Assembly: GCA_025359005.1 (NCBI GenBank)
Contig: JANYHP010000528.1
Location: 1 to 28,384, forward strand
Length of the DNA stretch: 28,384 nucleotides
Origin: Hyphomicrobiaceae bacterium
Lineage (GTDB): Bacteria > Pseudomonadota > Alphaproteobacteria > Rhizobiales > Hyphomicrobiaceae
Reading direction: 5' to 3'
In this document: positions 16,734 to 25,346 of the stretch, in pieces
How the letters are laid out: each line of letters begins with the position of its first letter
How positions within the stretch are numbered: the first letter of the stretch is position 1
Made by a program: the position numbers and the translations under genes
Notes under the pieces: model-generated
The model's database searches: none
Told to the model about the DNA's origin: nothing
Seen by the model: only the letters and a program-made list of their open reading frames with translations

Positions 16734-17176
16734 AGTGTGGCCAGCGCCGCGCGCAGCTTGTCGGCGTTCGCCTTGAGCACGTCCGGATTTTCCATCTGTC
16801 CCGTGTGCGGCTTGAGACTGACGCCGATGTGGCGGGGCAGCACGTGATAGTGCAGATGGAACACCACCTGTCCGCCGGCGCGTTCGTTGAACTGCTGGAT
16901 GGTGATGCCTTCGGCACCGAACGCCACCATGGCCGCACGGCTGAGGCGCTGCACAGTGCGCAGGCAGGCCGCCAGTTGCTCAGGGGTTGCATCCAATAGG
17001 TTGCGAGCGGGTGTCTTCGGGATCACAAGGCAATGGCCGTCGGCGCGCGGCATGATGTCCATGAACGCCAGCGTGTCGGTGTCTTCGTAGAGTTTGTGGC
17101 ACGGCACCTCGCCGCGCAGCATCTTGGCGAAGATGTTGTCCCGGTCATAGGGGACGGCGGACAGGGCTTGGGACAT
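16730..17176 (-). CDS. HIT family nucleotide-binding hydrolase
   Basis: 148 residues from ATG 17176, preceded by CAGGAG 8 nt upstream; a longer frame to 17212 lacks a better site. The histidine triad is FHLHYHVLPRH (His107, His109, His111), the nucleotide alpha-phosphate-binding loop of HIT proteins, and the N-terminal NIFAKMLRGEVPCHKLYED is the usual Hint-branch opening. Such proteins hydrolyse phosphoramidates or dinucleotides of purine nucleotides. It heads a short operon, HIT, rsmC-like, uvrB, all on the - strand. Cytoplasmic; precise substrate unknown. Confidence 0.92.
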   Translation of the reverse strand: MSQALSAVPYDRDNIFAKMLRGEVPCHKLYEDTDTLAFMDIMPRADGHCLVIPKTPARNLLDATPEQLAACLRTVQRLSRAAMVAFGAEGITIQQFNERAGGQVVFHLHYHVLPRHIGVSLKPHTGQMENPDVLKANADKLRAALATL

Positions 17177-17344
17177 GACGGCTACTCCTGGCAGTTGAGC
17201 GGGCGGCGACAATGGCGCCCAACCGACCCGCTGCCTAAGCCAGGCCCGGCCGTCGCGTCAATTGCGAGCCCCGGCTGCGGATTAACGATCCCCTAGCGAA
17301 TGGCCGCTACAATTGTACGACTGTTCCCTTTCCGAGCCCCCCGC

Positions 17345-17581
17345 ATGTCCAGGCACGATCGCTTTTCAGCTCTCTACGCACGTCCGTCGCCGGACCTCGG
17401 CGCGCGCGAGATCACGTCGTTCAGCGGCAGCCTGGCGAACGACAACGCGTCGACAGGCGCGATCGTCGCCGGGCCGCGGCGCAGTTCCAGCTTCAGCTTG
17501 CCTGCGTTCGCCTTCCTCACCGGGCTGGGTGCCGCCACGTTCGTCACGCTCGCCAGCCATTGGCTTGGCACGGGCGGCTGA
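17345..17581 (+). CDS. Small putative membrane protein, function unknown
   Basis: 78 residues from ATG 17345; the frame is also open to an ATG at 17300 (93 residues), but the first codons there lack the strong third-position GC bias seen downstream. The N-terminal half is polar and Arg/Ser-rich (MSRHDRFSALYARPSPDLGA); the C-terminus has one hydrophobic segment, LPAFAFLTGLGAATFVTLAS, which could be a membrane helix or tail anchor. No convincing ribosome binding site for either start. It lies between the HIT operon and glnD and reads toward glnD. Coding bias supports it as real; no function can be assigned. Confidence 0.45.
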   Translation: MSRHDRFSALYARPSPDLGAREITSFSGSLANDNASTGAIVAGPRRSSSFSLPAFAFLTGLGAATFVTLASHWLGTGG

Positions 17582-17718
17582 ACCGCGACAGGAGCACCAT
17601 TTCCAGGCCGGTGTCCTGGCCGGTTGTATGCGCTGAGCGCGCCGGATAAGACGGGCCGGTGGCCGCTTCGTCATCTGCCGATGCCGGGAGAGGCCGCACG
17701 GCAGACAAGGCGATCCCG

Positions 17719-20541
17719 ATGCCCGACAGTATGCTCCACGACACTGATCTGGTCTTCGACCCGCAGGCGCTGCGCGTCGAATTGACGGCCCTGTTCCGCG
17801 CCCACGACGAGCAGGCGGCCGAGGCGCGCCCGGAGGTGCTCGCCCGGCTGACCGAACTGGTTGCAGCAGCGCACGCCGACGCCCAATTACGGCTCAACGC
17901 GGATGGCCGCGGCCGCGCCTGTGCCGCGCGGCTGTCGCGCTTCCAGGATGCGCTCATCCACCTCATCTTCGACTACACTGTCGCCCACGTCTATCGTCCA
18001 CTGAACCCCACCGACACCGATCGTCTCAGCGTGGTGGCGACGGGTGGCTACGGCCGCGGGCTGCTCTCGCGTGGCTCCGACATCGACCTGCTGTTCCTGC
18101 TCGACGCAAAGCAGACGGCGTGGGGCGAAAGCGTGGTCGAATACATTCTTTATCTGCTCTGGGATCTGCGCTTCAAGGTCGGGCACGCGACGCGCACGAT
18201 CGACCAGTGCGTGAAACTCGCGCTGGCCGACATGACCATCCGGACGGCACTGCTGGATGCACGCCTCATTTTCGGCGACGCCAACCTCTTTTCGGCGATG
18301 ACCGACCGTTTTCAGAGTGATGTCGTTGCCGGCACCTCTAGGGCCTTCATCGACGCCAAGCTCGCCGAGCGCAACGATCGGCACAAGCGGACGGGCGAGA
18401 GTCGCTACAAGGTCGAACCCAACGTCAAGGATGGTAAAGGCGGCTTGCGCGATCTGCACACGCTGCACTGGCTGGCGCGATACATCCATGGCGAACAGCC
18501 CGGCAAGGAGGGAGCGGAAAGCCGCTTTTTCAGCGTCTCAGAAATGACGACGTTTCGACATTCGGAAGACTTCCTCTGGACGGTGCGCTGCCATCTGCAT
18601 TTCCTGACCAATCGTGCCGAGGAGCGGCTCACGTTCGACCTGCAGCCACTGCTCGCCCGCCGCCTCGGTTATAAGGATCGACGCGGCGTGAAAGCTGTCG
18701 AACGCTTCATGCGCCACTACTTTCTGGTGGCCAAGGATGTCGGCGATCTGACCGCGATCCTGTGCGCGTCGCTGGAGGTGCAGCAGCTGACGCCCTCGAC
18801 CAGTCTGGCGCACATGCTCAATCCGATGAGCTGGCGCACGCGGCGGCGCATCCGGATGCGCACCGAGTTCCGCGTCGAGAACGGGCGACTGACCGTCGCC
18901 GACGCCCGCGTCTTCGAACGCGACCCCGCCAACCTCATCCGCTTTTTCCGCGAACTCGAGACGACACAGGCCTTCCTGCACCCCGACGCCGCCCGCATCA
19001 TCCGTGCGTCGCTCCGACGCATCGACGAGAGTTTGCGGACCGATCCAGAAGCCAACCGCATTTTTCTCGACTTGCTGACGTCCGAGACCGATCCCGAAAG
19101 CGCGCTCCGGCGTATGAACGAGGCGGGTGTGCTTGGTCGCTTTGTGCCCGAGTTCGGCAAGGTGATTTCGATGATGCAGTACAATATGTATCATCACTAC
19201 ACCGTCGACGAACACTTGCTGCGCACGGTGGGCGAGTTGTCCAAGATCGAGCACGGCCGCACGTCCGATGCGCTGCCGCTGTCGACCGTCATCATCAATC
19301 AGATACAAAGCCGGCGTGCGCTATATGTCGCGGCGTTCCTGCACGACATCGCCAAAGGAATGAATGGCGATCACTCAATCCTCGGCGCTGCCATTGCCCG
19401 CCGGCTTGGACCGCGACTGGGCCTCGGCGCGGCCGAAACCGAAACCGTGGCCTGGCTCATCGAGCAGCACCTGACGATGTCGAACACCGCGCAGAGCCGC
19501 GACCTCAGCGACCCAAAAACTATCCGCGCGTTTGCCGATATCGTGCAAAGTCCGGAGCGGCTGAAACTGCTGCTTCTACTCACCGTCGCCGATATTCGCG
19601 CGGTGGGGCCGGGCACGTGGAACGGCTGGAAGGGACAACTGCTGCGCACGCTCTATTACGAGACCGAGCCCCTGGTCGCGGGCGGACATACCGTGGTGGC
19701 AGCCGGCGAGCGTACGGCTGCCATTCAGGAGGACTTTCGTCGCGCACTGGCAGTTGCGGCACCGCGCCTTTCGGCGGACGCCTTCGCCGCCCGCGCCTAT
19801 CCCGATTATTGGCTCCGCACCGAGCCACGCAGACAAGTGACGCACGCGCAACTGCTCGCGACGATGGAAGATGCGGGCAAGACCCTGGTCGTGGATGTGC
19901 AGCCGGACATGTTCACGGCCGTCACGGAGTTGACTGTGCTGGCGCCTAACCACCCGCGCCTGCTCTCGCTGTTTGCTGGCGCCTGCGCGGCGGGAGGGGC
20001 GAACATCGTCGGCGCCCATGTGTCGACGACTCGCGACGGCACCGCTATCGACAGCTTTCTGCTGCAGCGCGCCTTCGACCTCGACAGCGACGAGATGAGG
20101 CGCGGCGAACGCATCGGCGAGGTTATCGGCAGTTTTTTAAAGGGCGAGCAATGGCCGGCCCGCGTTCTCGCGAAGGCGCCGGTGCCGCGAAGTGCGAGAA
20201 CGACGTTCGAGGTGCCGCCGGATGTGATCATCGACAACGCGTTGTCGGATCAGTTCACGGTCATCGAGGCGTCAGGGCTGGACCGCCCGGGCCTGCTCTA
20301 CGACCTGACGAGCGCGATTTCGGATCTCAATCTGGATATCACGTCCGCGCATATCACCACATTCGGCGAGAAGGCGGTGGATGTGTTCTACGTGACAGAC
20401 TTGACCAACAAGAAGATCATCAGCGCCGCACGGCACGGTGTGATCCGCGACCGGCTGATCGCTGCCTTGGCAGGTCAAGACGGCGCAGGGCCGGCGGCAG
20501 CAGCGGCGACGAACACGTCCGCGCCGGGTGTCGCAAAATAA
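17719..20541 (+). CDS. glnD: Bifunctional [protein-PII] uridylyltransferase/uridylyl-removing enzyme GlnD
   Basis: 940 residues from ATG 17719, which has AAGG about 8 nt upstream; GTG 17659 would give 960. GlnD senses glutamine and uridylylates or deuridylylates PII proteins to control nitrogen assimilation. Domains in order: nucleotidyltransferase (GGYGRGLLSRGSDIDLLF, about 109-126, with the paired Asp of DID), helical linker region with KVEPNVKDGKGGLRDLHTL, HD domain for deuridylylation (HHYTVDEHLLRTV about 493-505, then AAFLHDIAKG about 535-545), and two C-terminal ACT domains (about 732-785, TELTVLAPNHPRLLSL; and about 845-900, IEASGLDRPGLLYDL) that bind glutamine. All catalytic parts look intact. 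It converges with sciP, with only 32 bp between. Confidence 0.96.
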   Translation: MPDSMLHDTDLVFDPQALRVELTALFRAHDEQAAEARPEVLARLTELVAAAHADAQLRLNADGRGRACAARLSRFQDALIHLIFDYTVAHVYRPLNPTDTDRLSVVATGGYGRGLLSRGSDIDLLFLLDAKQTAWGESVVEYILYLLWDLRFKVGHATRTIDQCVKLALADMTIRTALLDARLIFGDANLFSAMTDRFQSDVVAGTSRAFIDAKLAERNDRHKRTGESRYKVEPNVKDGKGGLRDLHTLHWLARYIHGEQPGKEGAESRFFSVSEMTTFRHSEDFLWTVRCHLHFLTNRAEERLTFDLQPLLARRLGYKDRRGVKAVERFMRHYFLVAKDVGDLTAILCASLEVQQLTPSTSLAHMLNPMSWRTRRRIRMRTEFRVENGRLTVADARVFERDPANLIRFFRELETTQAFLHPDAARIIRASLRRIDESLRTDPEANRIFLDLLTSETDPESALRRMNEAGVLGRFVPEFGKVISMMQYNMYHHYTVDEHLLRTVGELSKIEHGRTSDALPLSTVIINQIQSRRALYVAAFLHDIAKGMNGDHSILGAAIARRLGPRLGLGAAETETVAWLIEQHLTMSNTAQSRDLSDPKTIRAFADIVQSPERLKLLLLLTVADIRAVGPGTWNGWKGQLLRTLYYETEPLVAGGHTVVAAGERTAAIQEDFRRALAVAAPRLSADAFAARAYPDYWLRTEPRRQVTHAQLLATMEDAGKTLVVDVQPDMFTAVTELTVLAPNHPRLLSLFAGACAAGGANIVGAHVSTTRDGTAIDSFLLQRAFDLDSDEMRRGERIGEVIGSFLKGEQWPARVLAKAPVPRSARTTFEVPPDVIIDNALSDQFTVIEASGLDRPGLLYDLTSAISDLNLDITSAHITTFGEKAVDVFYVTDLTNKKIISAARHGVIRDRLIAALAGQDGAGPAAAAATNTSAPGVAK

Positions 20542-20573
20542 TGCGGTGACCCTCGCAGACGATGGCGATCACG

Positions 20574-20852
20574 TCAGCTGCGGTAGTCCTGGATGCGCGT
20601 CGCGCGCAAACCGGGAAGCCCGTGCCGATCGATCGAGCGCTGCCAGGACAGGAACTCGTCGACCGTCAGCTTGTAACGGTCACACGCTTCCTCGAGGCTG
20701 AGCAGCCCGCCGCGAACGGCAGCAACCACTTCGGCCTTGCGGCGGATGACCCAGCGCTTGGTGTCGGTTGGCGGCAGGTCGGCGACAGTCAGCGGACTGC
20801 CGTCGGGGCCGATAACGTAGCGGACGCGGGTTCTGAATTGTTGTTCAGTCAT
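20574..20852 (-). CDS. sciP: SciP, inhibitor of the cell-cycle regulator CtrA (DUF1153)
   Basis: 92 residues from ATG 20852; a TTG extension to 20882 is open but the protein then exceeds the usual size. The sequence is almost diagnostic: VRYVIGPDGSPLTVADLPP, TKRWVIRRKAEVVAAVRGG, LLSLEEACDRYKLTVDEFLS, WQRSIDRHGLPGLRATRI. In Caulobacter SciP is a small helix-turn-helix protein that represses CtrA-activated genes in newborn swarmer cells by contacting CtrA or DNA; DUF1153 proteins are conserved in alphaproteobacteria. A CtrA-like half-site pair lies 50-64 bases upstream of the start, consistent with the known CtrA-SciP feedback. It stands alone, convergent with glnD and divergent from mnmA. Confidence 0.94.
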   Translation of the reverse strand: MTEQQFRTRVRYVIGPDGSPLTVADLPPTDTKRWVIRRKAEVVAAVRGGLLSLEEACDRYKLTVDEFLSWQRSIDRHGLPGLRATRIQDYRS

Positions 20853-20882
20853 GATACTCGTTACACTCTGTAGACCTGACAA

Positions 20883-21315
20883 TGACCCTAGCTGAACACC
20901 ATTAAGATCGCGATAAGTTGCAGAGTAAACGACCCACTAACCAATGTTCTGACTTTTGTTTTCTACATGGTTAACAACAAGATCTGTTTACCGGCTCCCG
21001 ACACGTAACGGCTTCTGAGGCAAGGCTTTGTCTTTTATGGGGCGGCTCGGGAACGTTTGGTTGAGATCCGACGCTCGGTGCCGGTCTCGATGACCCATTA
21101 AGCAAGCCGCGGGCCAGTTCGGGCGTGCGAAAATCTTGGCCGCCGATTTCGCGACCAACTTGACGATCACGGTAAATGAGTTGCGACCCCGGCGCGTGAC
21201 CGGTAAGGAACTGTTCAGGTTCGGCCGCCTAAAAGGGCCCAGGCTCGAGTTCTGCCGGCAAATACCGACAGGACGGCCAAGAGAGCACTGCGCTCAGGCA
21301 ACGACGCACTCGGGC
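20883..21315. other. Intergenic region between sciP and mnmA (433 bp)
   Basis: This is the longest gene-free stretch. It contains the sciP promoter region with the CtrA-like site (20902-20916) and an imperfect palindrome GGTTAAC (20969-20975) / GTTTACC (20986-20992). The 20920-20990 part is unusually AT-rich for the window. Bases 21136-21315 are an open extension of the mnmA frame, but third-position use there does not look coding. No tRNA, hairpin-plus-T-run terminator or small ORF stands out, and no GANTC CcrM site is present. Confidence 0.6.
20902..20916 (-). promoter_or_regulatory. CtrA-like binding site upstream of sciP
   Basis: Read on the - strand it is TTAT-CGCGATC-TTAA, matching the CtrA consensus TTAA-N7-TTAA at seven of eight fixed bases. 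It sits 50-64 nt before the sciP start codon, where it could overlap a -35 element. Confidence 0.5.
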
Positions 21316-22584
21316 ATGGAACACTCAACACGCGCAGTGACGACCAGCGCCAGCGTGGCGGCGTGCGCCGCACCGGTTGGAGAAGTCGCGCGCGCTGTCG
21401 AGACAGTGCGGCACGCCATGTCCGGCTTTGAGACGGGATCGCGCATCGTCATGGCGATGTCGGGCGGGGTGGACAGTTCAGTGGCCGCGGCGCTGCTGCA
21501 CGCGGCCGGTTACGATGTCGTCGGCGTTACCATGCAGCTCTATGACCACGGCTCGGCCGTGGGCCGCGCCGGCAGTTGCTGTGCCGGGCAGGACATCCAT
21601 GACGCCCGGAGTGTGGCCGATGGCCTCGGCATCCCCCACTATGTGCTCGATTACGAAAGCCGGTTCCGCGACCGCGTCATCTCTCCGTTCATCACTGCTT
21701 ATCAGACCGGTGAGACGCCGATCCCCTGCGTCGCCTGCAACACCGACCTGAAGTTCGGCGAATTGCTCGCCATGGCGACCTCACTTGGTGCGACTGCGAT
21801 GGCTACCGGCCACTACATCCAGCGTGGCGTCGACCCCGCGGGGCCATATCTGGCGCGGGCCCGGGACGACGCGCGCGACCAGAGCTACTTTCTTTTCGCC
21901 ACCACCGCCGACCAACTCGCACGCTTAGCGTTTCCGCTCGGCGGCTTGCTCAAGTCGGAGGTGCGGGCGCTTGGCGCGGCCCTCGGTGTCACGGTCGCGG
22001 CCAAGGCCGACAGCCAGGACATCTGCTTCGTGCCCAAGGGCAACTACGCCGAAACCATCGAGCGACTGCGGCCAGGGGCTGCCGAACCGGGCGATATCGT
22101 CCATGTCGACGGACGGGTACTCGGCCAGCATGACGGGATCATCCATTATACCATCGGCCAGCGGAAGGGCCTGGGCATCGCAACCGGCGAGCCTTTGTTC
22201 GTCGTGCGCCTCGACGCCGTGCGGCGGCGCGTGGTCGTCGGCCCGCGTAACCGGCTGGGCGTCGATCGCATCACGCTTCGGGACGTGAACTGGCTCGGGC
22301 GGCACACTCTACCAGAGGGTGGCGAGGCAGCGCTGCCGCTGTGGGTGCGCCTCAGGTCCAGTCAGGGTCTCCAGCGGGCGAGCCTCTGCGTCGATGGACA
22401 GCACCCGCCGGGCGGCGCGTCGGTCTTGCTTCAGCAGTCAGAGCATGGCATTTCTGCCGGACAGGCGTGCGTGTTTTACCAAGACGACACAGCCGAAGGT
22501 CGTATTCTGGGCGGCGGCTGGATTGTTTCGGCCCGTCTCGATGAGGCGGACGAGGGGCGGATCGCCGAGGACACAGGGTCATAA
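21316..22584 (+). CDS. mnmA: tRNA-specific 2-thiouridylase MnmA
   Basis: 422 residues from ATG 21316, or 388 from ATG 21418; neither has a clear ribosome binding site, and the shorter form is nearer to the family's usual length. MnmA inserts sulfur at C2 of wobble uridine 34 in tRNA-Lys, -Glu and -Gln, using sulfur passed along a relay. Seen (numbered from 21316): PP-loop SGGVDSS (49-55) that binds [22 protein letters not shown] (a variant typical of alphaproteobacteria, with an extra CC), PCVACN with Cys141 matching catalytic Cys102 of E. coli, ATGHYIQ, and [12 protein letters not shown] with Cys237 matching Cys199. [13 protein letters not shown] marks the central domain. The enzyme appears complete and active. 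Confidence 0.94.
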   Translation: MEHSTRAVTTSASVAACAAPVGEVARAVETVRHAMSGFETGSRIVMAMSGGVDSSVAAALLHAAGYDVVGVTMQLYDHGSAVGRAGSCCAGQDIHDARSVADGLGIPHYVLDYESRFRDRVISPFITAYQTGETPIPCVACNTDLKFGELLAMATSLGATAMATGHYIQRGVDPAGPYLARARDDARDQSYFLFATTADQLARLAFPLGGLLKSEVRALGAALGVTVAAKADSQDICFVPKGNYAETIERLRPGAAEPGDIVHVDGRVLGQHDGIIHYTIGQRKGLGIATGEPLFVVRLDAVRRRVVVGPRNRLGVDRITLRDVNWLGRHTLPEGGEAALPLWVRLRSSQGLQRASLCVDGQHPPGGASVLLQQSEHGISAGQACVFYQDDTAEGRILGGGWIVSARLDEADEGRIAEDTGS

Positions 22585-22727
22585 TTGAGCCATGCCGGTC
22601 CGGCAACGCACGGGCTGGCTCGAAATCGAGTGCATTTTGCTGAATGGTGCCGAGGGCACGTCCGGCGCATTTGCATGGAGTGCACTTCGGGCAGTTGGTT
22701 TTCTAATCCAGAGGGAGAGTGGGTACG

Positions 22728-23474
22728 ATGGGGTCGATGTTGCAGCCGCGTGAGCCGAAGCCGTCCAAATTTGCACTGAAGGTCGGGGGCAAGCCAACGG
22801 CTCGGGCGGCCACCCGCACCATGAGCGCGTCAGCGCCGATGGACGAAGCGACGGTCAAGGCCGCCTACAAGCGTTGGGCACCCGTTTACGATCACACCTT
22901 CGGCAAGGTTGCCGGCGAGGGCCGCAAGCACGCCGTCGAAGTGCTCAACCAATCGACCGGTCGCATCCTCGAAGTGGGCGTCGGCACCGGGTTGTCGCTG
23001 CCGGCGTACAAGCCGTCGCTGGATATCGTCGGCATCGATCTGTCGCCCGAGATGCTGGACAAGGCCCGCGAACGTGTCGCCGAAGAGGCACTCGAAAATG
23101 TCACCGGCTTGCACGAGATGGACGCGAGCGCGCTCAAGTTCGACGACAATAGCTTCGACACCGTTGTCGCCATGTACGTCATGACCGTCGTGCCCGAGCC
23201 AGAAAAAGTGATGCGCGAGCTGGCCCGCACCTGCAAACCGGGCGGTGAAGTGATGCTGGTCAACCATTTCTCGACCGATGACGGGGTGCGCGGCTGGGTC
23301 GAGCGTCGCATGGCGCCGTTCGGCGACAAGCTCGGCTGGCGGCCGGTCTTCGACGTCGATCGCGTCATGGTCTGCCCCGAACTGCAACTGTTCGAGCGCC
23401 GCTCGCTGCGCCCGTGGGGCATCTTCACGATGATGCGCTTCCGCAAGCTGCACGCCAACGCCGGTCGCGGCTGA
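22728..23474 (+). CDS. pmtA: Phosphatidylethanolamine N-methyltransferase-like SAM methyltransferase (PmtA type)
   Basis: 248 residues from ATG 22728, with GAGGGAGAG ending 8 nt upstream; GTG 22719 is overlapped by that site. The SAM-binding motif is ILEVGVGTGLSLPAY (about 80-94), followed by IVGIDLSPEMLDKARERV, and the C-terminal part has LRPWGIFTMMRFRKLH. This is the pattern of the soluble Rhodobacter/rhizobial PmtA, which methylates phosphatidylethanolamine towards phosphatidylcholine at the membrane surface. The first 40 residues are a basic extension without family motifs. No choline-pathway gene adjoins it. A general UbiE-like methyltransferase is the alternative, less likely given the C-terminal match. 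Confidence 0.8.
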   Translation: MGSMLQPREPKPSKFALKVGGKPTARAATRTMSASAPMDEATVKAAYKRWAPVYDHTFGKVAGEGRKHAVEVLNQSTGRILEVGVGTGLSLPAYKPSLDIVGIDLSPEMLDKARERVAEEALENVTGLHEMDASALKFDDNSFDTVVAMYVMTVVPEPEKVMRELARTCKPGGEVMLVNHFSTDDGVRGWVERRMAPFGDKLGWRPVFDVDRVMVCPELQLFERRSLRPWGIFTMMRFRKLHANAGRG

Positions 23475-23485
23475 TCGCGGACGCC

Positions 23486-23527
23486 GAAGCCTTGACGCGG
23501 AAGCCTTGGCGCCGAAGCCTTGACCAC
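23486..23527. repeat. Three tandem copies of a 14-bp unit
   Basis: GAAGCCTTG recurs at 23486, 23500 and 23514 with a 14-base period; the remaining five bases of each unit vary (ACGCG, GCGCC, ACCAC). The array lies in the pmtA-cyclophilin gap, just after the pmtA stop. Confidence 0.75.
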
Positions 23528-23630
23528 GCGCAAGACTGTAAAATCGATTGTGATCCTGGGCGCCGCGATATTGCCATCTGCGGCGCCCATTGCTTGTCCA
23601 ACCCGCCACTGCTCTCTGGAGCCATACCTC

Positions 23631-24173
23631 GTGAAAAAACTCGTCCTATCCGCGCTTGCACTTGGTGCACTCTCGTCCATGGCCCTGGCGCAGACGCCGG
23701 CCGACCCGGCCAACACCCTCGTCATCGAGCTCAAGACCGGCAAGGTGCTGATCGGGCTGCGCCCGGACCTCGCGCCCAAGCACGTCGAGCGCATCAAGCA
23801 GCTCGCCCGTGAAGGCTTCTACAACAACATCAAGTTCCACCGCGTGATCACCGGATTCATGGCGCAGACGGGCGACCCCAAAGGCACCGGTTCGGGCGGC
23901 TCGAAGTATCCCGACCTGCCGGCTGAGTTCACGCCCGAGCCGTTCGTGCGCGGCACCATTGGTGCGGCCCGCACCGGCAACCCGAATTCGGCCAACAGCC
24001 AGTTCTTCATCTGCTTCACAGACCTCGGCTGCAAGGGCCTGACCGGCCAGTACACGGTCTGGGGCAAGGTGATCGACGGCATGGATAACGTGGACCAGAT
24101 CGCCCGCGGCGAGCCGCCGCCCGCGCCCGACGTAATGCAGAAGGTCTACATACAGTCGGACGCGAAGAAGTAA
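23631..24173 (+). CDS. Secreted cyclophilin-type peptidyl-prolyl cis-trans isomerase
   Basis: 180 residues from GTG 23631, with TGGAG about 9 nt upstream; the longer frame from 23520 would bury the signal peptide. VKKLVLSALALGALSSMALA-Q is a clear signal peptide, so the mature protein is periplasmic. The cyclophilin domain shows GFYNNIKFHRVITGFMAQTG (catalytic Arg in FHRV), ANSQFFICF and YTVWGKVIDGMDNVDQI. It should speed proline isomerisation during folding of exported proteins. Alphaproteobacteria often have this secreted form next to a cytoplasmic twin gene, but no second copy is seen here. A strong intrinsic terminator follows 27 bases after the stop. Confidence 0.93.
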   Translation: MKKLVLSALALGALSSMALAQTPADPANTLVIELKTGKVLIGLRPDLAPKHVERIKQLAREGFYNNIKFHRVITGFMAQTGDPKGTGSGGSKYPDLPAEFTPEPFVRGTIGAARTGNPNSANSQFFICFTDLGCKGLTGQYTVWGKVIDGMDNVDQIARGEPPPAPDVMQKVYIQSDAKK

Positions 24174-24200
24174 GCGCGCCGCATTTCCAATAGGACCGAC

Positions 24201-24240
24201 GAAGCCCGCTTCACCGAGGCGGGCTTCCGTGTGTTGTGCC
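24201..24240 (+). terminator. Intrinsic terminator after the cyclophilin gene
   Basis: GAAGCCCGC (24201-24209) and GCGGGCTTC (24219-24227) form a perfect 9-bp stem with a 9-nt loop, followed by the T-containing tail CCGTGTGTTGT. It may also serve the convergent transporter gene. Confidence 0.75.
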
Positions 24241-24276
24241 TCCCCCTGGACTGAACAAGAAACGCTGCCATTTTTT

Positions 24277-25182
24277 TCACGACACCGGCGGCGCAACTGT
24301 GCGCGCTCGCGGCCCCACCTGCACCAGCACGACTGCCGCCATGATCATCGCGGCGCCGACCCAGGCGATCGGGGGCAGCCGCTCGCCGAGTAGCACGGCG
24401 CCAGCCAGGGCTGCGAACAGGCTTTCGGTCGACACGATGACGGCCGCTTCGGAGGCCGGCGCGTGCCGCAGCGCGGCGGTCAGAATGGTGAAGGTGAGCG
24501 CACTGGAAAGCAGGCCCACATAGAGGATTTCTCCTTTTGCCGCCGCGAGAGCTGCGAGCGTGACAGGCTCGGTCAAAGCCGCGCCGATTGTTGCCAACAT
24601 CGCGACCATGGCGAATTGCAGACACGTGAACAGTATCGGACGATCGAACGTCGAGCCACGCTCGCTGAGAAGCACGTGTGCGGCCCAGAACAGCGCGCAT
24701 GCCGCGATCAGCCAATCGCCGAATGACAGAGCCGTAAAGGTGCCGCCGCCCAGCAGCCACGTGCCCGCAGCCGACAGTGCCACCGCCGGCAGCACCGTCG
24801 GCCCCGGACGCACCCCGCGCAACAACCACGCCAACGGTGGCGTCAAAACGACATAGAGCGCAGTCAGGAAGCCACCGTTGGTCGCCGTTGAGGTCGTGAG
24901 GCCGTATTGCTGGAAGGCTGCGCCGCCGAAGAACGCGACGCCGGCGACGGCCGCAACTGCGACGATCCCAGCCCCAACGTTGTGGCGAGGCTCCGTTGGC
25001 GACCGCGGGCGCGTGTGCTCGAACCACGCCAAGGGCGCCAGTGCCAGCGTCGCCACGACGGCGCGAGCGGCAATGAAGCCGCACGGCCCAAGCGTGGCCA
25101 TTGCCGTCTTCTGGAAGACAAAGGCGAGCCCCCAGATGGCGGCGGCAAACAATAGAAGTAGGTCGGCACTGAGGCGTGTCAT
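24277..25182 (-). CDS. EamA/DMT family membrane transporter
   Basis: 301 residues, the normal size for the 10-helix drug/metabolite transporter family. Two EamA repeats can be seen: the first begins LLLLFAAAIWGLAFVFQKTA and runs to about residue 140, the second begins near GDWLIAACALFWAAHVLLSE and ends with ALAGAVLLGERLPPIAWVGA, a typical EamA ending. Other segments are strongly hydrophobic throughout. A GAGAG sequence lies upstream of the ATG. The family exports amino acids, nucleosides, purines or other metabolites; the substrate cannot be predicted. It is divergent from the RodZ-like gene (164 bp apart) and converges on the cyclophilin. Confidence 0.92.
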   Translation of the reverse strand: MTRLSADLLLLFAAAIWGLAFVFQKTAMATLGPCGFIAARAVVATLALAPLAWFEHTRPRSPTEPRHNVGAGIVAVAAVAGVAFFGGAAFQQYGLTTSTATNGGFLTALYVVLTPPLAWLLRGVRPGPTVLPAVALSAAGTWLLGGGTFTALSFGDWLIAACALFWAAHVLLSERGSTFDRPILFTCLQFAMVAMLATIGAALTEPVTLAALAAAKGEILYVGLLSSALTFTILTAALRHAPASEAAVIVSTESLFAALAGAVLLGERLPPIAWVGAAMIMAAVVLVQVGPRARTVAPPVS

Positions 25183-25346
25183 CTCGGCTCTCTTTGGGGT
25201 GGCGTGGCCAAGTCCAGAAACGATCGAATGGGCTGTTGCAGGTTCTGCCGCTGTGGCGCGGACGCCGTTTTCGTGCTTTGGTGGTTTGATACCACAACCA
25301 GCATGGCACAGACCGCTGTGGTCTGCAGGAGCGCAGGATCTCGTTG

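Noticed and set aside
18538..19308. 256-residue - strand frame inside glnD
   Set aside because: Antisense shadow of GlnD linker and HD domain; no independent evidence.
20969..20992. GGTTAAC/GTTTACC palindrome in an AT-rich patch as a replication origin
   Set aside because: No cluster of DnaA boxes is seen and the neighbouring genes are not typical of oriC; kept only as a possible regulator site.
22594..22606. TGCCGG-T-CCGGCA short palindrome after mnmA as a terminator
   Set aside because: The one-base loop cannot form a normal hairpin and there is no T-run.
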